From positions 54,488 to 118,487 of the forward strand of contig CAZJHX010000011.1 of NCBI GenBank assembly GCA_964545715.1: 64,000 nucleotides of DNA, written 5' to 3'. Positions 7,957-16,316 of this stretch are shown here, piece by piece (within the stretch, counting starts at the first letter, position 1; each line of letters starts with the position of its first letter). A program made the translations under genes and the position numbers. Under the pieces are notes generated by a model. That model did no database searches, had not been told where the DNA came from, and saw only the letters and a list, made by a program, of their open reading frames with translations. This stretch comes from CAZJHX01 sp964545715. Lineage in GTDB: Bacteria > Myxococcota_A > UBA9042 > GCA-2863065.

Positions 7957-9413
7957 AAAGAGGCTCCCATACTCATGAGGGCACCGCCAGGAATCGGGAC
8001 GACGGACATCGAGTTCATGACGGGTGGCGGTGGCGAGTCGGTGGCGACCAGAATGATGCCGGTCAGCAGCATGGCGCCCCCGGTGGCGTACGCCGCGATC
8101 GAGATCGTCTGCAGCAGGTGCGCCTCCTCCTCCAGGGCCAGCGCTTCTCCCTGCGTCAGGTCCTGGCGGATCAGCTCGCTGGCCTTCGGGGGCTTGTTCA
8201 CTTTGAAGTAGGTCGCGTTGTCGAATTTGCGCTGGTCCAGCAGCGCGAAGGTGGTGCACAGGCCGCCGCCCACGACGGAGGCGATGCCGATACCCGTCAG
8301 CGTCCAGCCCCAACCGGACTGCGCGCTCGAGCCGCCCTCCGGCTGTTTGTACACGACCGGCGGCGGGTTCGGGCGGAAGCCGACCGCGTTCGGAATGGGC
8401 TGCAACACAGCCCGGACTTGCGTGATCCCGTTGGGGCCGACCGTGATCGGCTGGCGCCATGTCTGATGCCCGGGGGCGGTCACCTCTACCTGCACGGTGC
8501 CCAGCCGGATGTCCAACGGACGCGCCAGCGGTGTGGTCCCCAGCGGCTGCCCGTCCACGCGCACCTGGGCGCCGCGTACGCTTGAGTCGACCATCAGCTG
8601 GCCGCTCGTCTGCAACGGAACCAGCGACACCGGCACCTTCAGCTGCTCCAGGGGCTGCTTGACGAAGTCGAACTCCCGAGTGCGGAACCCACGCAGACTC
8701 ACGCGGAGCTTGTAGCGCCCGCTGGAGAGGTTGACCACGCACGGACAGGTCCCGAGCGGCTGCGTGTTTGGGGCGATCAGGGTCGCCGTGGCCGACGGTG
8801 GCGTGGTCGTGATCAGCACGCTGGACGGCTGGTCGATCAGGCGCAGGCTCAGCGTGGTCGTGCGCCCTGTCTGCACAATGACGTCTGCGTGATACGTCTT
8901 GTAGCGGTCGCGCAGCACCTCCAGCTTGTGCCGCCCCGTGCTGACCCGCTTGCCGTTCAGCGGCGTCTGGCCCAGCAGCTTCCCGCTGAGCCGCACCGTG
9001 GCGCCGACCGGATCGGACGTGATGGAGATCATCCCCTCCTTGGGCCGATTCTTCAGCGCACGCTTGAGAGCCCGGATACTCTGCTTCACTTTGCGGCGGT
9101 TGCGCGCGCGGGGGGCGATGGTCAGGTAGTTCTTGAAGAACTTCAGCGCGTTGGCCGGGTCGCCGCGCTCCTGATGAACCCGCGCGATGTTGTAGACCAG
9201 CAGCGGGTTCGGATCGAGGACGTACGCCTCCATCAGCTCTTTGAGCGCTTCCTCGAACTTGCCCTGCCGGAAGAAGGCGGTGCCCCGGTCGAAGTGCTCG
9301 CGGGCCTGCTGCAGCTTGTTCTGCGCCTCAGCGGGCGCGGGTGCAGCCACCACTGTCGTTGTTACTGCGAAGGCGATCAGTGCGTGTGCGCCGGAGCGCA
9401 TGGAGCGTGTCAT
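7953..9413 (-). CDS. Exported TPR and PEGA-repeat protein
   Basis: A 486-residue protein with an N-terminal signal peptide ending near APAEAQ. Tetratricopeptide repeats cover residues about 33-100. Three PEGA-type beta domains follow (about 125-192, 195-262 and 273-340); each carries the GK-LGQTPL, QPLGTCPC or QPLGTTPL turn typical of PEGA. Two hydrophobic segments (about 370-390 and 440-460) suggest membrane association, and the last third is Pro/Gly-rich. The ATG follows directly on the stop codon of the upstream Ser/Thr kinase, so the two are translationally coupled. PEGA proteins of this kind are common partners of kinases in Myxococcota, but their role is not well defined. Confidence 0.85.
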   Translation of the reverse strand: MTRSMRSGAHALIAFAVTTTVVAAPAPAEAQNKLQQAREHFDRGTAFFRQGKFEEALKELMEAYVLDPNPLLVYNIARVHQERGDPANALKFFKNYLTIAPRARNRRKVKQSIRALKRALKNRPKEGMISITSDPVGATVRLSGKLLGQTPLNGKRVSTGRHKLEVLRDRYKTYHADVIVQTGRTTTLSLRLIDQPSSVLITTTPPSATATLIAPNTQPLGTCPCVVNLSSGRYKLRVSLRGFRTREFDFVKQPLEQLKVPVSLVPLQTSGQLMVDSSVRGAQVRVDGQPLGTTPLARPLDIRLGTVQVEVTAPGHQTWRQPITVGPNGITQVRAVLQPIPNAVGFRPNPPPVVYKQPEGGSSAQSGWGWTLTGIGIASVVGGGLCTTFALLDQRKFDNATYFKVNKPPKASELIRQDLTQGEALALEEEAHLLQTISIAAYATGGAMLLTGIILVATDSPPPPVMNSMSVVPIPGGALMSMGASF

Positions 9414-11519
9414 CTAGTAGATCTCATACGTATTGCCACTGGAGCCGCGACCCCCGCGGCCGCCGCCCGCCCGCGGCTTGCGCAGCTTCACTACTACGGC
9501 CTTGTCGCCGTTGAGCGCAACCTTGCGCGGCTTGGAGGCATACCCCTTCAGCTTGAACGTCAGCTTGATCTTCTCGTCCTGGCGGGGCAGCAGCACCTTG
9601 AATGGCGTGACTCCGAGCTTCTCTTTGCCGCGATAGACGGCGGCCCCTTCCGGGTTGCTCATCAGCTCCAGCTCAACCGTGCTGAACTGGATCTCCACGC
9701 CCACACGCGCGCGGCGCTCCAACTGCTCAGCCACGCGAGCGACCACGATAAACGGCGCCTCGGTGACCGGTCCGGCCGGCCGGCGCTCGGTCTCGGGCGC
9801 CGGGGTGCGCCGCTCAATCGCCACCGCAGGCACGGGTTTGGCGGCTGCCGGGGCCTCGGCCGGGGCGATCGCGGGCGCGGGTTCACCGGCCTCCGTCGGC
9901 TTCGCAGTGCCCGCCTTGGGCTCGGGCTCAGTGGCGGTCTCGGCGACGCGCTCGTCTTCGGCGTCGGTCTGGGAGGCTGGCTCCGGCGCAGGAACGGCCT
10001 CAGGGGCCCGCTTTGTCGGGGTGGCCTCGGTATTCGGCGCCGTCGGGGCCCGGTCGGGCGACTGGAGGGCCAGGAAGGCGCCGTACAGCGCAAACGTCAC
10101 GGCGAAGCCCGCGGCCATCAAAAACGCGGGACGCTGCCAGATGGTCGGCTTCTTCTTGCCGCGCTTGGCGCTGCTCTTCTTTTTGGCGGCGGGATGCGCT
10201 TTGTGGATTCGGTCGGTCGAGGCCGGCTTCGGGGCCTGTGTGCGCGTCGTCTTTGCCGCACGGTCGCCCGGGGCCTTGGACCATCGCGGCTGCTCCATCG
10301 GCATCGTGGCCTCGGGCACCACGATCGCCTCAAAGGTCGCCTCGGTGTTCTCTTCGCCCGTCACGTCCTCGAAGATCGCCTCTTCCTCGACCATCACGGG
10401 GTCCGTCGGGGGATCGCGGTCGACCATCGTGGGGGCGCCCTGAAGCTGCGCAGCGGTCAGCTGTAGGGTCTCCGCCGGCTCGTCCAGCAGCACAAGGTCC
10501 TCGTCCAGCCACTCGGGCTCTTCCTGCTCCACATCGTCGGGCATGGGCGTGGGCGGACCGTCGACGCGCACCTCGGGGCGGCGTCCGAGCCCGATGACGT
10601 CGCTCATATCGATCTGTTGCGATACGTTGACCAGGTCGTTGTAGATCTCCCGCATGCTTTGATAGCGCTGTGAGACCAGCTTGCGCAGCGACCGCAGGGT
10701 CACGCGTTCCAGCGACGGCGGAATGTTCAGGTCGGGACGGGCCTGGCGCGGCGGCACCGGGTCCGTGGACCGATGCATCTCCAACACGGCCATGGATGCC
10801 GCGTTGCGGTACGGCACCTGGCCGGTGGCCATCTCGTACAAGATGATCCCCAGCGAGTAGATGTCCGAGCGGTGATCCGGCGGCTTGCCCTCGGCCTGCT
10901 CCGGCGACATGTACGCGGGGGTGCCCAGCATCGCGCCATGTCGGGTCAGCCGTGGCATCTGGTCCTCGAGATCGCCCATGGCCGCGATGCCGAAGTCCAG
11001 GATCTTCACAAACGACTCTTCGTTGCGCTTGCGTACCAGGAAGATGTTATCGGGCTTCAAGTCGCGGTGGACGATGCCCTTGGCGTGCGTCGCAGCCAGC
11101 GCGTCCGCAATCTGACAGGCGATGTGGATGATGCGCGCCCCGGGCATCGGGCCCAGCTTGCGCAGGCGCTCGGCCAGCGTCTCGCCGACCAGATGCTCCA
11201 TCACAAAGTAATAACCGACACGACGGTCGCGTGCGAAGTCCGTGATCTCGACGATATTGTCGTGACCAATACGGCATGTGGCGCGTGCCTCGCGCTCGAA
11301 CCTCTTGATCATACGGGGGTTTTGGTGGGTGTGCTCGAACAGGACTTTGAGCGCTAGCGTCTTGTCCAGGCGGATATGCTGGACTTTATAAACGGCTCCG
11401 AACCCACCGCGCCCGATTCGCTCGAGGACACGGTAGCGCTCGCTTATGATTTTGCCGATCAGTGGATCGGACGCCAGCGCTTCGTTCTCCAAATTGGTTC
11501 CCGTACGACTGCGTAACAT
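9414..11519 (-). CDS. Transmembrane Ser/Thr protein kinase with PEGA domain
   Basis: About 701 residues. The eukaryote-like kinase domain (about 25-285) has the glycine loop GRGGFGAVY, the ATP-anchoring Lys in ALKVLF, catalytic HRDLKPDN, and the metal-binding DFG in KILDFGIAAMG. A Lys-rich stretch and one transmembrane segment (about 460-482) follow, then an acidic/Pro/Ala linker, a PEGA-like domain (about 610-675) and a Gly/Arg-rich tail ending YEIY. ATG at 11519 is preferred over GTG at 11537; neither has a clear Shine-Dalgarno. It lies 83 bases downstream of the tail-tube gene on the same strand and is fused end-to-start with the TPR/PEGA gene. Confidence 0.9.
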   Translation of the reverse strand: MLRSRTGTNLENEALASDPLIGKIISERYRVLERIGRGGFGAVYKVQHIRLDKTLALKVLFEHTHQNPRMIKRFEREARATCRIGHDNIVEITDFARDRRVGYYFVMEHLVGETLAERLRKLGPMPGARIIHIACQIADALAATHAKGIVHRDLKPDNIFLVRKRNEESFVKILDFGIAAMGDLEDQMPRLTRHGAMLGTPAYMSPEQAEGKPPDHRSDIYSLGIILYEMATGQVPYRNAASMAVLEMHRSTDPVPPRQARPDLNIPPSLERVTLRSLRKLVSQRYQSMREIYNDLVNVSQQIDMSDVIGLGRRPEVRVDGPPTPMPDDVEQEEPEWLDEDLVLLDEPAETLQLTAAQLQGAPTMVDRDPPTDPVMVEEEAIFEDVTGEENTEATFEAIVVPEATMPMEQPRWSKAPGDRAAKTTRTQAPKPASTDRIHKAHPAAKKKSSAKRGKKKPTIWQRPAFLMAAGFAVTFALYGAFLALQSPDRAPTAPNTEATPTKRAPEAVPAPEPASQTDAEDERVAETATEPEPKAGTAKPTEAGEPAPAIAPAEAPAAAKPVPAVAIERRTPAPETERRPAGPVTEAPFIVVARVAEQLERRARVGVEIQFSTVELELMSNPEGAAVYRGKEKLGVTPFKVLLPRQDEKIKLTFKLKGYASKPRKVALNGDKAVVVKLRKPRAGGGRGGRGSSGNTYEIY

Positions 11520-11602
11520 AGTAAAGCCGAGAGACACGCGTGTAAACGCTCGTCTTCTCGGCCTTGTTCAATATAGTTGTCAGATTCGCTGCGGCGGCGT
11601 GA

Positions 11603-12352
11603 TCAGCCGGCCTTGATCTCCTCGACGACCAGCTCGATCTCTTCAACCAGCGCGCCCTGACCCTTGCCGTCGAGCTTGAAACCGGACCACTTTGCAGGCC
11701 AGCATTCGTACAGGTTGTATCGGGTGAGCTCAGTGGTGTGATCGTCCGCCAGCAGGACGATCGACAGCGACTTGCGGCTGCAGTCGCCCTGCATCGCCTC
11801 TTCGCACCAGTTGAACAGGTCCGCAGTGACGACGTAGCCCTTCACCAAACGCACGTTGTCGACCTTGATCCGCCCCATACGCTTGCGCGGGACAATGTCG
11901 TCGCTGTGCTGATATTCGATCGTCTCGACGCTCATGGTGAGCCCCTCGACTTTCGTGAAGTGCCCGACCGCCTGGCCTTCGATCTCGATCCGGAAGCTCC
12001 AATCCCCAACGTGGTCGACCCACCGCATGCTGGGATAGTCGCTGCCCTCGGAGGGACCGGTGCCGGCAAGCTCGGGATAACTCGAGCCCTCGGGAGCCTT
12101 GAACGCCGCCATTGCCGGGAAGTTGGAGCCCTCACCCATTCCGGGTTTATTGAGCGCCGGCCAGCTGCCGCCTTCCCACGGACCGGGGCCCTTCAGGTCA
12201 GGATATTGGGTCCAATCACCCGGGCCTGGCTTCTTTAACTCGGGATACTGGCTTGCATCGCCAGGTCCCGGCTTGGATAGCTTCGGGTAGTTGTACTTTT
12301 TGAACGGCTGGCTTGCCGGAAAAGCGTTGTTGAATACCGATTTCCAGTCCAC
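11603..12352 (-). CDS. gp19-family tail-tube protein with 14-residue repeat extension
   Basis: A 249-residue protein. Residues about 111-249 match the Phage_T4_gp19 tail-tube family used by contractile tails and extracellular injection systems: FRIEIEGQAVGHFTKVEGL, then KRMGRIKVDNVRLVKG, then a C-terminal VEEIELVVEEIKAG strand. The N-terminal 110 residues are an unusual extension of seven repeats with an exact 14-residue period. Start is GTG at 12352, because GGAGGAG lies seven bases upstream; the longer in-frame extension has no such site. No sheath, baseplate, spike or ClpV-like ATPase gene is nearby, so this is an orphan tube homologue. It is followed by a Ser/Thr kinase gene on the same strand. 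Confidence 0.82.
   Translation of the reverse strand: MDWKSVFNNAFPASQPFKKYNYPKLSKPGPGDASQYPELKKPGPGDWTQYPDLKGPGPWEGGSWPALNKPGMGEGSNFPAMAAFKAPEGSSYPELAGTGPSEGSDYPSMRWVDHVGDWSFRIEIEGQAVGHFTKVEGLTMSVETIEYQHSDDIVPRKRMGRIKVDNVRLVKGYVVTADLFNWCEEAMQGDCSRKSLSIVLLADDHTTELTRYNLYECWPAKWSGFKLDGKGQGALVEEIELVVEEIKAG
12026..12289 (-). repeat. Seven 14-residue coding repeats in the tail-tube extension
   Basis: Codons 22-109 encode a repeat beginning YPKL, YPEL, YPDL, WPAL, FPAM, YPEL and YPSM at residues 22, 36, 50, 64, 78, 92 and 106, an exact period of 14. Consensus: aromatic-Pro-x-Leu/Met, then usually PG or GP, then an acidic or Gly-Ser turn (for example KKPGPGDWTQ). The DNA copies are diverged, so this is not a recent expansion. 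Confidence 0.9.
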
Positions 12353-12663
12353 GTATGGGCTCCTCCACGCAGTGGTCGCACCTGCGTGACGTCTCGGTCT
12401 TGCAATACCTGCGCCACACCAGACACGTTGCGGCAGGTCAGGAGGATATCGCATTACGTCCCCCTTTTACAGGGTTCTCAGCCTCGTGGGCGGCAGGGGT
12501 CGGTCGTGCCCAGTGGGGACGCGCAACCCCAATAGGCTGGGGTGTCCGGAGCCCGGCCGGGGTCAATTGGTGACCGTCTGGTCATTTTTGTCTTGATGTC
12601 CGGGGCCCGCATTGCTAAGAATCCAGTGCGCTGACTACTGCTGATGCTGAGACTGGACGCTGA
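12353..12663. other. Divergent intergenic region between tail-tube and GH18 genes
   Basis: 311 bases. On the minus side it holds the GGAGGAG ribosome site of the tail-tube gene. Toward the plus-side gene there is a quasi-repeat of CTGA-containing units (about 12628-12690) that runs into the first codons of the GH18 gene. No convincing promoter pair, tRNA or small gene was seen. Confidence 0.5.
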
Positions 12664-14193
12664 ATGCTGACTCTGACCCTGACCCTTTGTTCCCTGGCTT
12701 GTGCCACCACGCCCCCCACCGGCTTCGACACCCCTGGTGCTCCTGAAGGCGTGATCGAGGCGGCGCACGCGGACCAATACCAGCAGCACCTGGACGTCGC
12801 GCCCAAACAGCGGGCCGAGCTGGTCCCGCCCACACTGCAGCCGCTCGAAGAGACCCTGGGGCCGACACGCGAGGTGCTCGGCTACCTGCCATACTGGGAG
12901 CTCGACTACACCGACTTCAACTGGGACAAGATGACGACGCTGGCGTTCTTCTGCGCCAGCATGGACAGCATGGGCGATCTGACCAACCTGCACGGCTGGA
13001 CGGGCGCCACGAGCGAGGCGCTGCGCGACGAGGCGCATGCTCACAACGTTCGTTACGTGCTGACCATCGTGAACTTCGACAGCGCCTCCATCAAGGCGCT
13101 TGTCAACGATCCGGCGCGCCGCAGCCACGCGATCGACGTGATGCTGGACTCGGTGATCAGCATGGGCGCCGACGGCGTCAACATCGACTTCGAGGGCGTG
13201 CCCAAGGCCGCCAAGGCCGGACTGACGGCCTTTATGCAGGAGACGACGGCCGCGTTTCACGAGGCGATCCCCGGCAGCCACGTCACCATGGCCACGCCCG
13301 CCGTCGACTGGTCCGGCGCTTTTGACTACGACGCGCTGGCCGAGGGCTCCGACGGTCTGATGATCATGGCCTACGGCTACCACTGGAACAAAGGCAACCC
13401 GGGGCCGCTCAGCCCGCCCGTCTCCGGCGACGTGTGGGGCCCCAAGAACCTGACCTGGACGATTCAGGACTACATGAAATGGGGCAAGGAAGAGAACCGG
13501 CATAAGTTCATCCTGGGTCTGCCGTTCTACGGCTACGACTGGCTGGCCACGGGGCCTGAGATCCCCGGCAAGGCGGCGGCCAAGGCCAAGTACGTGCCCT
13601 ATTGGAAGTGCGAGGAGCGCGCGGAGGCCGCCGGCGGCTTCATGTGGGACGAGGCCTCCCAGTCCACCTATTTCCTGGAGGAGAAAGCCGACGGCTGGCA
13701 CCAGATCTGGTGTGATGACGGCCCGTCCTGGCTGGCAAAGCTCTCTCTAGTGACCGAATACGACCTTGGCGGCGTCGGCATCTGGGCGCTCGGTTACGAT
13801 CGCGGGACCACAGCGCTGTGGGACGCGATCGCAGCCGAGCTCGTGCCGTCCGTCGGGGTCGAACCATCCGAGCCTGAGCCCGAGCCCGAGCCCGACGTGG
13901 AGCCTGAGCCCGAGCCTGAGCCAGACGTGGAGCCCGAGCCGGAGATCGACCCGGACTCCGCCAACCCAGATTCCCCACCCCGTGCCCCTCAATCCGATCC
14001 GGCGCCCTTGACCCCCGACCCGGGCGCTGCGGCCGTTGTCATGTCTCTGAACGGTGGCGCGAGCGGCCTGTATTGGGGTGGTCCCGGGGCCGCCGGGGGT
14101 ACCTCCCCGGGCGGCGTCGCCGTTTCCATGTTGATCCTACTGGGCTTCATCGCTATTAAACGGCGCCATGCCGATCTACGAGTATCAGTGTGA
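12664..14193 (+). CDS. Glycoside hydrolase family 18 lipoprotein
   Basis: A 509-residue GH18-type protein, the chitinase/spore-hydrolase (YaaH-like) fold acting on beta-1,4-linked N-acetylglucosamine polymers. The first barrel strand VLGYLPYWE is at about 71-79 and the catalytic motif DGVNIDFEG at 170-178, with Glu177 as the proton donor. The signal peptide ends in lipobox SLAC (Cys13), predicting a lipoprotein. After the barrel come repeated EPEPEPEPD units (about 400-425), a Pro/Asp linker, a Gly-rich stretch and a C-terminal hydrophobic segment followed by KRRHAD. That ending resembles a sorting tail, although no Cys precedes the helix. The end overlaps the fmdB-like start by 26 bases. Confidence 0.88.
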   Translation: MLTLTLTLCSLACATTPPTGFDTPGAPEGVIEAAHADQYQQHLDVAPKQRAELVPPTLQPLEETLGPTREVLGYLPYWELDYTDFNWDKMTTLAFFCASMDSMGDLTNLHGWTGATSEALRDEAHAHNVRYVLTIVNFDSASIKALVNDPARRSHAIDVMLDSVISMGADGVNIDFEGVPKAAKAGLTAFMQETTAAFHEAIPGSHVTMATPAVDWSGAFDYDALAEGSDGLMIMAYGYHWNKGNPGPLSPPVSGDVWGPKNLTWTIQDYMKWGKEENRHKFILGLPFYGYDWLATGPEIPGKAAAKAKYVPYWKCEERAEAAGGFMWDEASQSTYFLEEKADGWHQIWCDDGPSWLAKLSLVTEYDLGGVGIWALGYDRGTTALWDAIAAELVPSVGVEPSEPEPEPEPDVEPEPEPEPDVEPEPEIDPDSANPDSPPRAPQSDPAPLTPDPGAAAVVMSLNGGASGLYWGGPGAAGGTSPGGVAVSMLILLGFIAIKRRHADLRVSV

Positions 14194-14473
14194 CGATTGC
14201 GAGGCGTCCTTTGAGGAGCTCCAGAAGATAGGGGCCGACGCGCCGCCCTGTCCGGCCTGCGGCAAAGAGAATGTGCGCCGGCGTGTGTCGCGCACATCCT
14301 TCGTTCTCAAAGGCGGTGGTTGGTACAAAGACGGGTACTCCGGGCCGAGCAACAAGACCGGGTCCGCCGCCGCCAGCTCCGAGTCGTCCTCGTCCTCGTC
14401 CTCATACGAGTCTTCATCCTCGTCCTCTTCTTCGAGCAGCTCCGACTCCTCCAGCGCGTCGTCGTCTGATTGA
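14168..14473 (+). CDS. FmdB family zinc-ribbon protein with poly-Ser tail
   Basis: A 101-residue protein. The first 45 residues are the FmdB/CxxC_CxxC_SSSS zinc ribbon: MPIYEYQCDDC is followed by a second CPAC pair. The following SRTSFVLKGGGWY segment is also typical of the family. The last 35 residues are almost only serine and acidic residues, a known but here extreme feature. Function in the family is unproven, though a regulatory or zinc-binding role is usually assumed. The start lies inside the GH18 gene end, and the stop overlaps the next gene, so it is part of the long plus-strand operon. Confidence 0.9.
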   Translation: MPIYEYQCDDCEASFEELQKIGADAPPCPACGKENVRRRVSRTSFVLKGGGWYKDGYSGPSNKTGSAAASSESSSSSSSYESSSSSSSSSSSDSSSASSSD

Positions 14474-15264
14474 CCGTGCAAGCGCCTGTCGCCGAGCGGT
14501 TTGAGCTCGCGTGCGAGACGGCGCGACAGGCGGGGCGTCTGCTTATGACGCACTACGGGCGTCTTAGCGGGTACGAGAACAAGAGCGACATCGATTTTGT
14601 GACGGTTGCAGACAAGGGCAGCGAGGCGCTGATCGTCGCGGCCATCCGCGCGGCGTTTCCCGATGACGCCATCCTGGCCGAAGAGGGCGGCGGTGTGGAC
14701 GGCGTATCCGGCTACGAGTGGATCATCGACCCGCTGGACGGTACGACAAACTTTGTGCACGGCTTCCCCATGTTCATGGTGTCGATCGGCATCCAGCTTC
14801 ACGGTGAGCGCACCATCGGCGTCTGTTACGGGCCGGTCTACGACGAGCTGTTCGCCGCTGTGCGCGGTGGTGGCGCTACCTGCAACGGGACGCCGATCGC
14901 GGTCAGCGCGACCTCAAAGCTGTCTGATGCGCTGCTCGCCACGGGCTTTCCTTACAACCGGCGGGTCATCGCAGACGACCTGCTGGCAAAGGTGAAGCGC
15001 GTGCTGTGCAATGCGCACGGTATGCGCCGCGCAGGCGCTGCCGCCTACGACCAATGCTGGGTGGCGTCCGGCCGGCTGGACGGCTTTTTTGAGCAGGGGC
15101 TCAGTCCCTGGGACCTGGCGGCAGGCACGCTGATCATTGAAGAGGCGGGCGGGCGCATCTCGGCCTATGACGGCGGACCCTTCGAGTTGGGTGGGCCTGA
15201 CGTTATCGCGTCCAACGGCGCCATTCACGACGAGATCCGCACCGTCATCGTGGACGGCGGGTGA
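14470..15264 (+). CDS. Inositol monophosphatase family protein
   Basis: A 264-residue, full-length SuhB/IMPase-type phosphatase that hydrolyses inositol-1-phosphate or a similar sugar phosphate. Metal-binding motifs are intact: the Glu pair in ILAEEGGG, WIIDPLDGTTNFVHG, and the C-terminal SPWDLAAGTLIIEEAGG. TTG at 14470 overlaps the fmdB stop by four bases; GTG at 14476 is an alternative. Family members also act on fructose-1,6-bisphosphate or PAP, so the substrate cannot be fixed from sequence. Confidence 0.92.
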   Translation: MTVQAPVAERFELACETARQAGRLLMTHYGRLSGYENKSDIDFVTVADKGSEALIVAAIRAAFPDDAILAEEGGGVDGVSGYEWIIDPLDGTTNFVHGFPMFMVSIGIQLHGERTIGVCYGPVYDELFAAVRGGGATCNGTPIAVSATSKLSDALLATGFPYNRRVIADDLLAKVKRVLCNAHGMRRAGAAAYDQCWVASGRLDGFFEQGLSPWDLAAGTLIIEEAGGRISAYDGGPFELGGPDVIASNGAIHDEIRTVIVDGG

Positions 15265-16316
15265 GCGGCCGCCTTGTGGTCATCGTCACGCTCTTGTCGG
15301 CGTGCGCCAGCGACCCCGTGCTGATCGCCTGGACGGACCGCTCCTTAGCGGCCGAGCGCATCCTCAGCGCCGGCCAATACGCGACCGCGCTGGCGGAGTT
15401 TCAGGCGCTGGAGGCGTCCGCGCGCAGCGACTTCGATCGGGTCCAGGCCAAGACCCGGCGGGCCGAGGTGCATCGCCGGGCGGGCCGTTTGAAGCAATAC
15501 GAGGCCTTGCTGCGAGAGGTGGTGGGCGAGAGTCACAAGTTCGATCACGAGACCCAGGCGCAGCTGCGGTGGCTGCACGCGCGCGCGGTTCTCGATCTGG
15601 GCCAGGACGCGCGCGGCGAGCGACTGCTGAACGAGCTGATGAACCGGCGGCCGCAGATGATCTTTGGCCACCGCGCCTTCTTGTACCTGGCGACGACGTA
15701 CCGCCAACGGGATACGGACCTGCTGATCGAGTGGTGCCGTCGCGGCTACCGGCGGCATACCGACACGGACCTGGCTGACAACTTCGCGTACGAGGCCGCT
15801 CGCGCGCATTACCTGCGAAACACTGAGGTGGACGACGCCGCGGCCACAAAGCTGTATGGCATTGTGCTGGAGCGCTGGGGTTTTGAGTCGAGCCCGCTGT
15901 GGGACGACGCGCTTTGGGAGCTGAGCATGATCCATCATCGGCGGGGCCGCTTTCACGCGGAGCTGGACCTGATGAAGCGGCTGCTGTCCACGCGGGACAC
16001 GACCTGGCTGGGCTCCTACCAGATCAAGAACTACCGCTTCGCTCACTTCCGGATCGGCAAGCTGTACTACTTTGAGCTCGCAGACGCGGAGAAAGCGGCG
16101 CGGCAGTTCGCGGACTTCGAGAAGGTGTGGCCGCACTCCCGGCTGGTCGACGACACGCTCTGGTGGCGCGGGCATGCGCTGCTGAAGGCCGGCAAGCGAA
16201 AGGCTGCGGAGGGCGTGTTTGCCCGCATTAGGCGTGACTATCCCGAGTCGAAGTACGTGCGGCGCATGGACGTCGGGCGGGTGCCGACGCTCAAGGACGG
16301 GCTGACCGGACCATGA
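15261..16316 (+). CDS. TPR lipoprotein of the Mla operon
   Basis: A 351-residue lipoprotein. The signal peptide ends in lipobox LLSAC, and the rest is all-helical with TPR-like pairs (for example ADAEKAARQFADFEKVWP and KAGKRKAAEGVFARI). Its GTG start overlaps the phosphatase stop by four bases, and its end overlaps the first Mla ATPase start by four bases. The position suggests a periplasmic or outer-membrane helper of the lipid transporter, which is inference from context only. A YbgF-like or secretin-pilot-like role is an alternative. Confidence 0.8.
   Translation: MSGRLVVIVTLLSACASDPVLIAWTDRSLAAERILSAGQYATALAEFQALEASARSDFDRVQAKTRRAEVHRRAGRLKQYEALLREVVGESHKFDHETQAQLRWLHARAVLDLGQDARGERLLNELMNRRPQMIFGHRAFLYLATTYRQRDTDLLIEWCRRGYRRHTDTDLADNFAYEAARAHYLRNTEVDDAAATKLYGIVLERWGFESSPLWDDALWELSMIHHRRGRFHAELDLMKRLLSTRDTTWLGSYQIKNYRFAHFRIGKLYYFELADAEKAARQFADFEKVWPHSRLVDDTLWWRGHALLKAGKRKAAEGVFARIRRDYPESKYVRRMDVGRVPTLKDGLTGP

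Noticed and set aside
8889..10466. A 525-codon plus-strand frame opposite the kinase and PEGA genes
   Set aside because: Gly/Arg/Leu-rich shadow; both minus-strand genes have recognised domains.
11603..12352. Complete prophage or extracellular contractile injection locus
   Set aside because: No sheath, baseplate, spike, terminase, integrase or ATPase genes surround the tube homologue.
13868..13950. Possible CRISPR-like or satellite repeat
   Set aside because: It is simple codon repetition for Glu-Pro in the GH18 linker, with no spacer structure.
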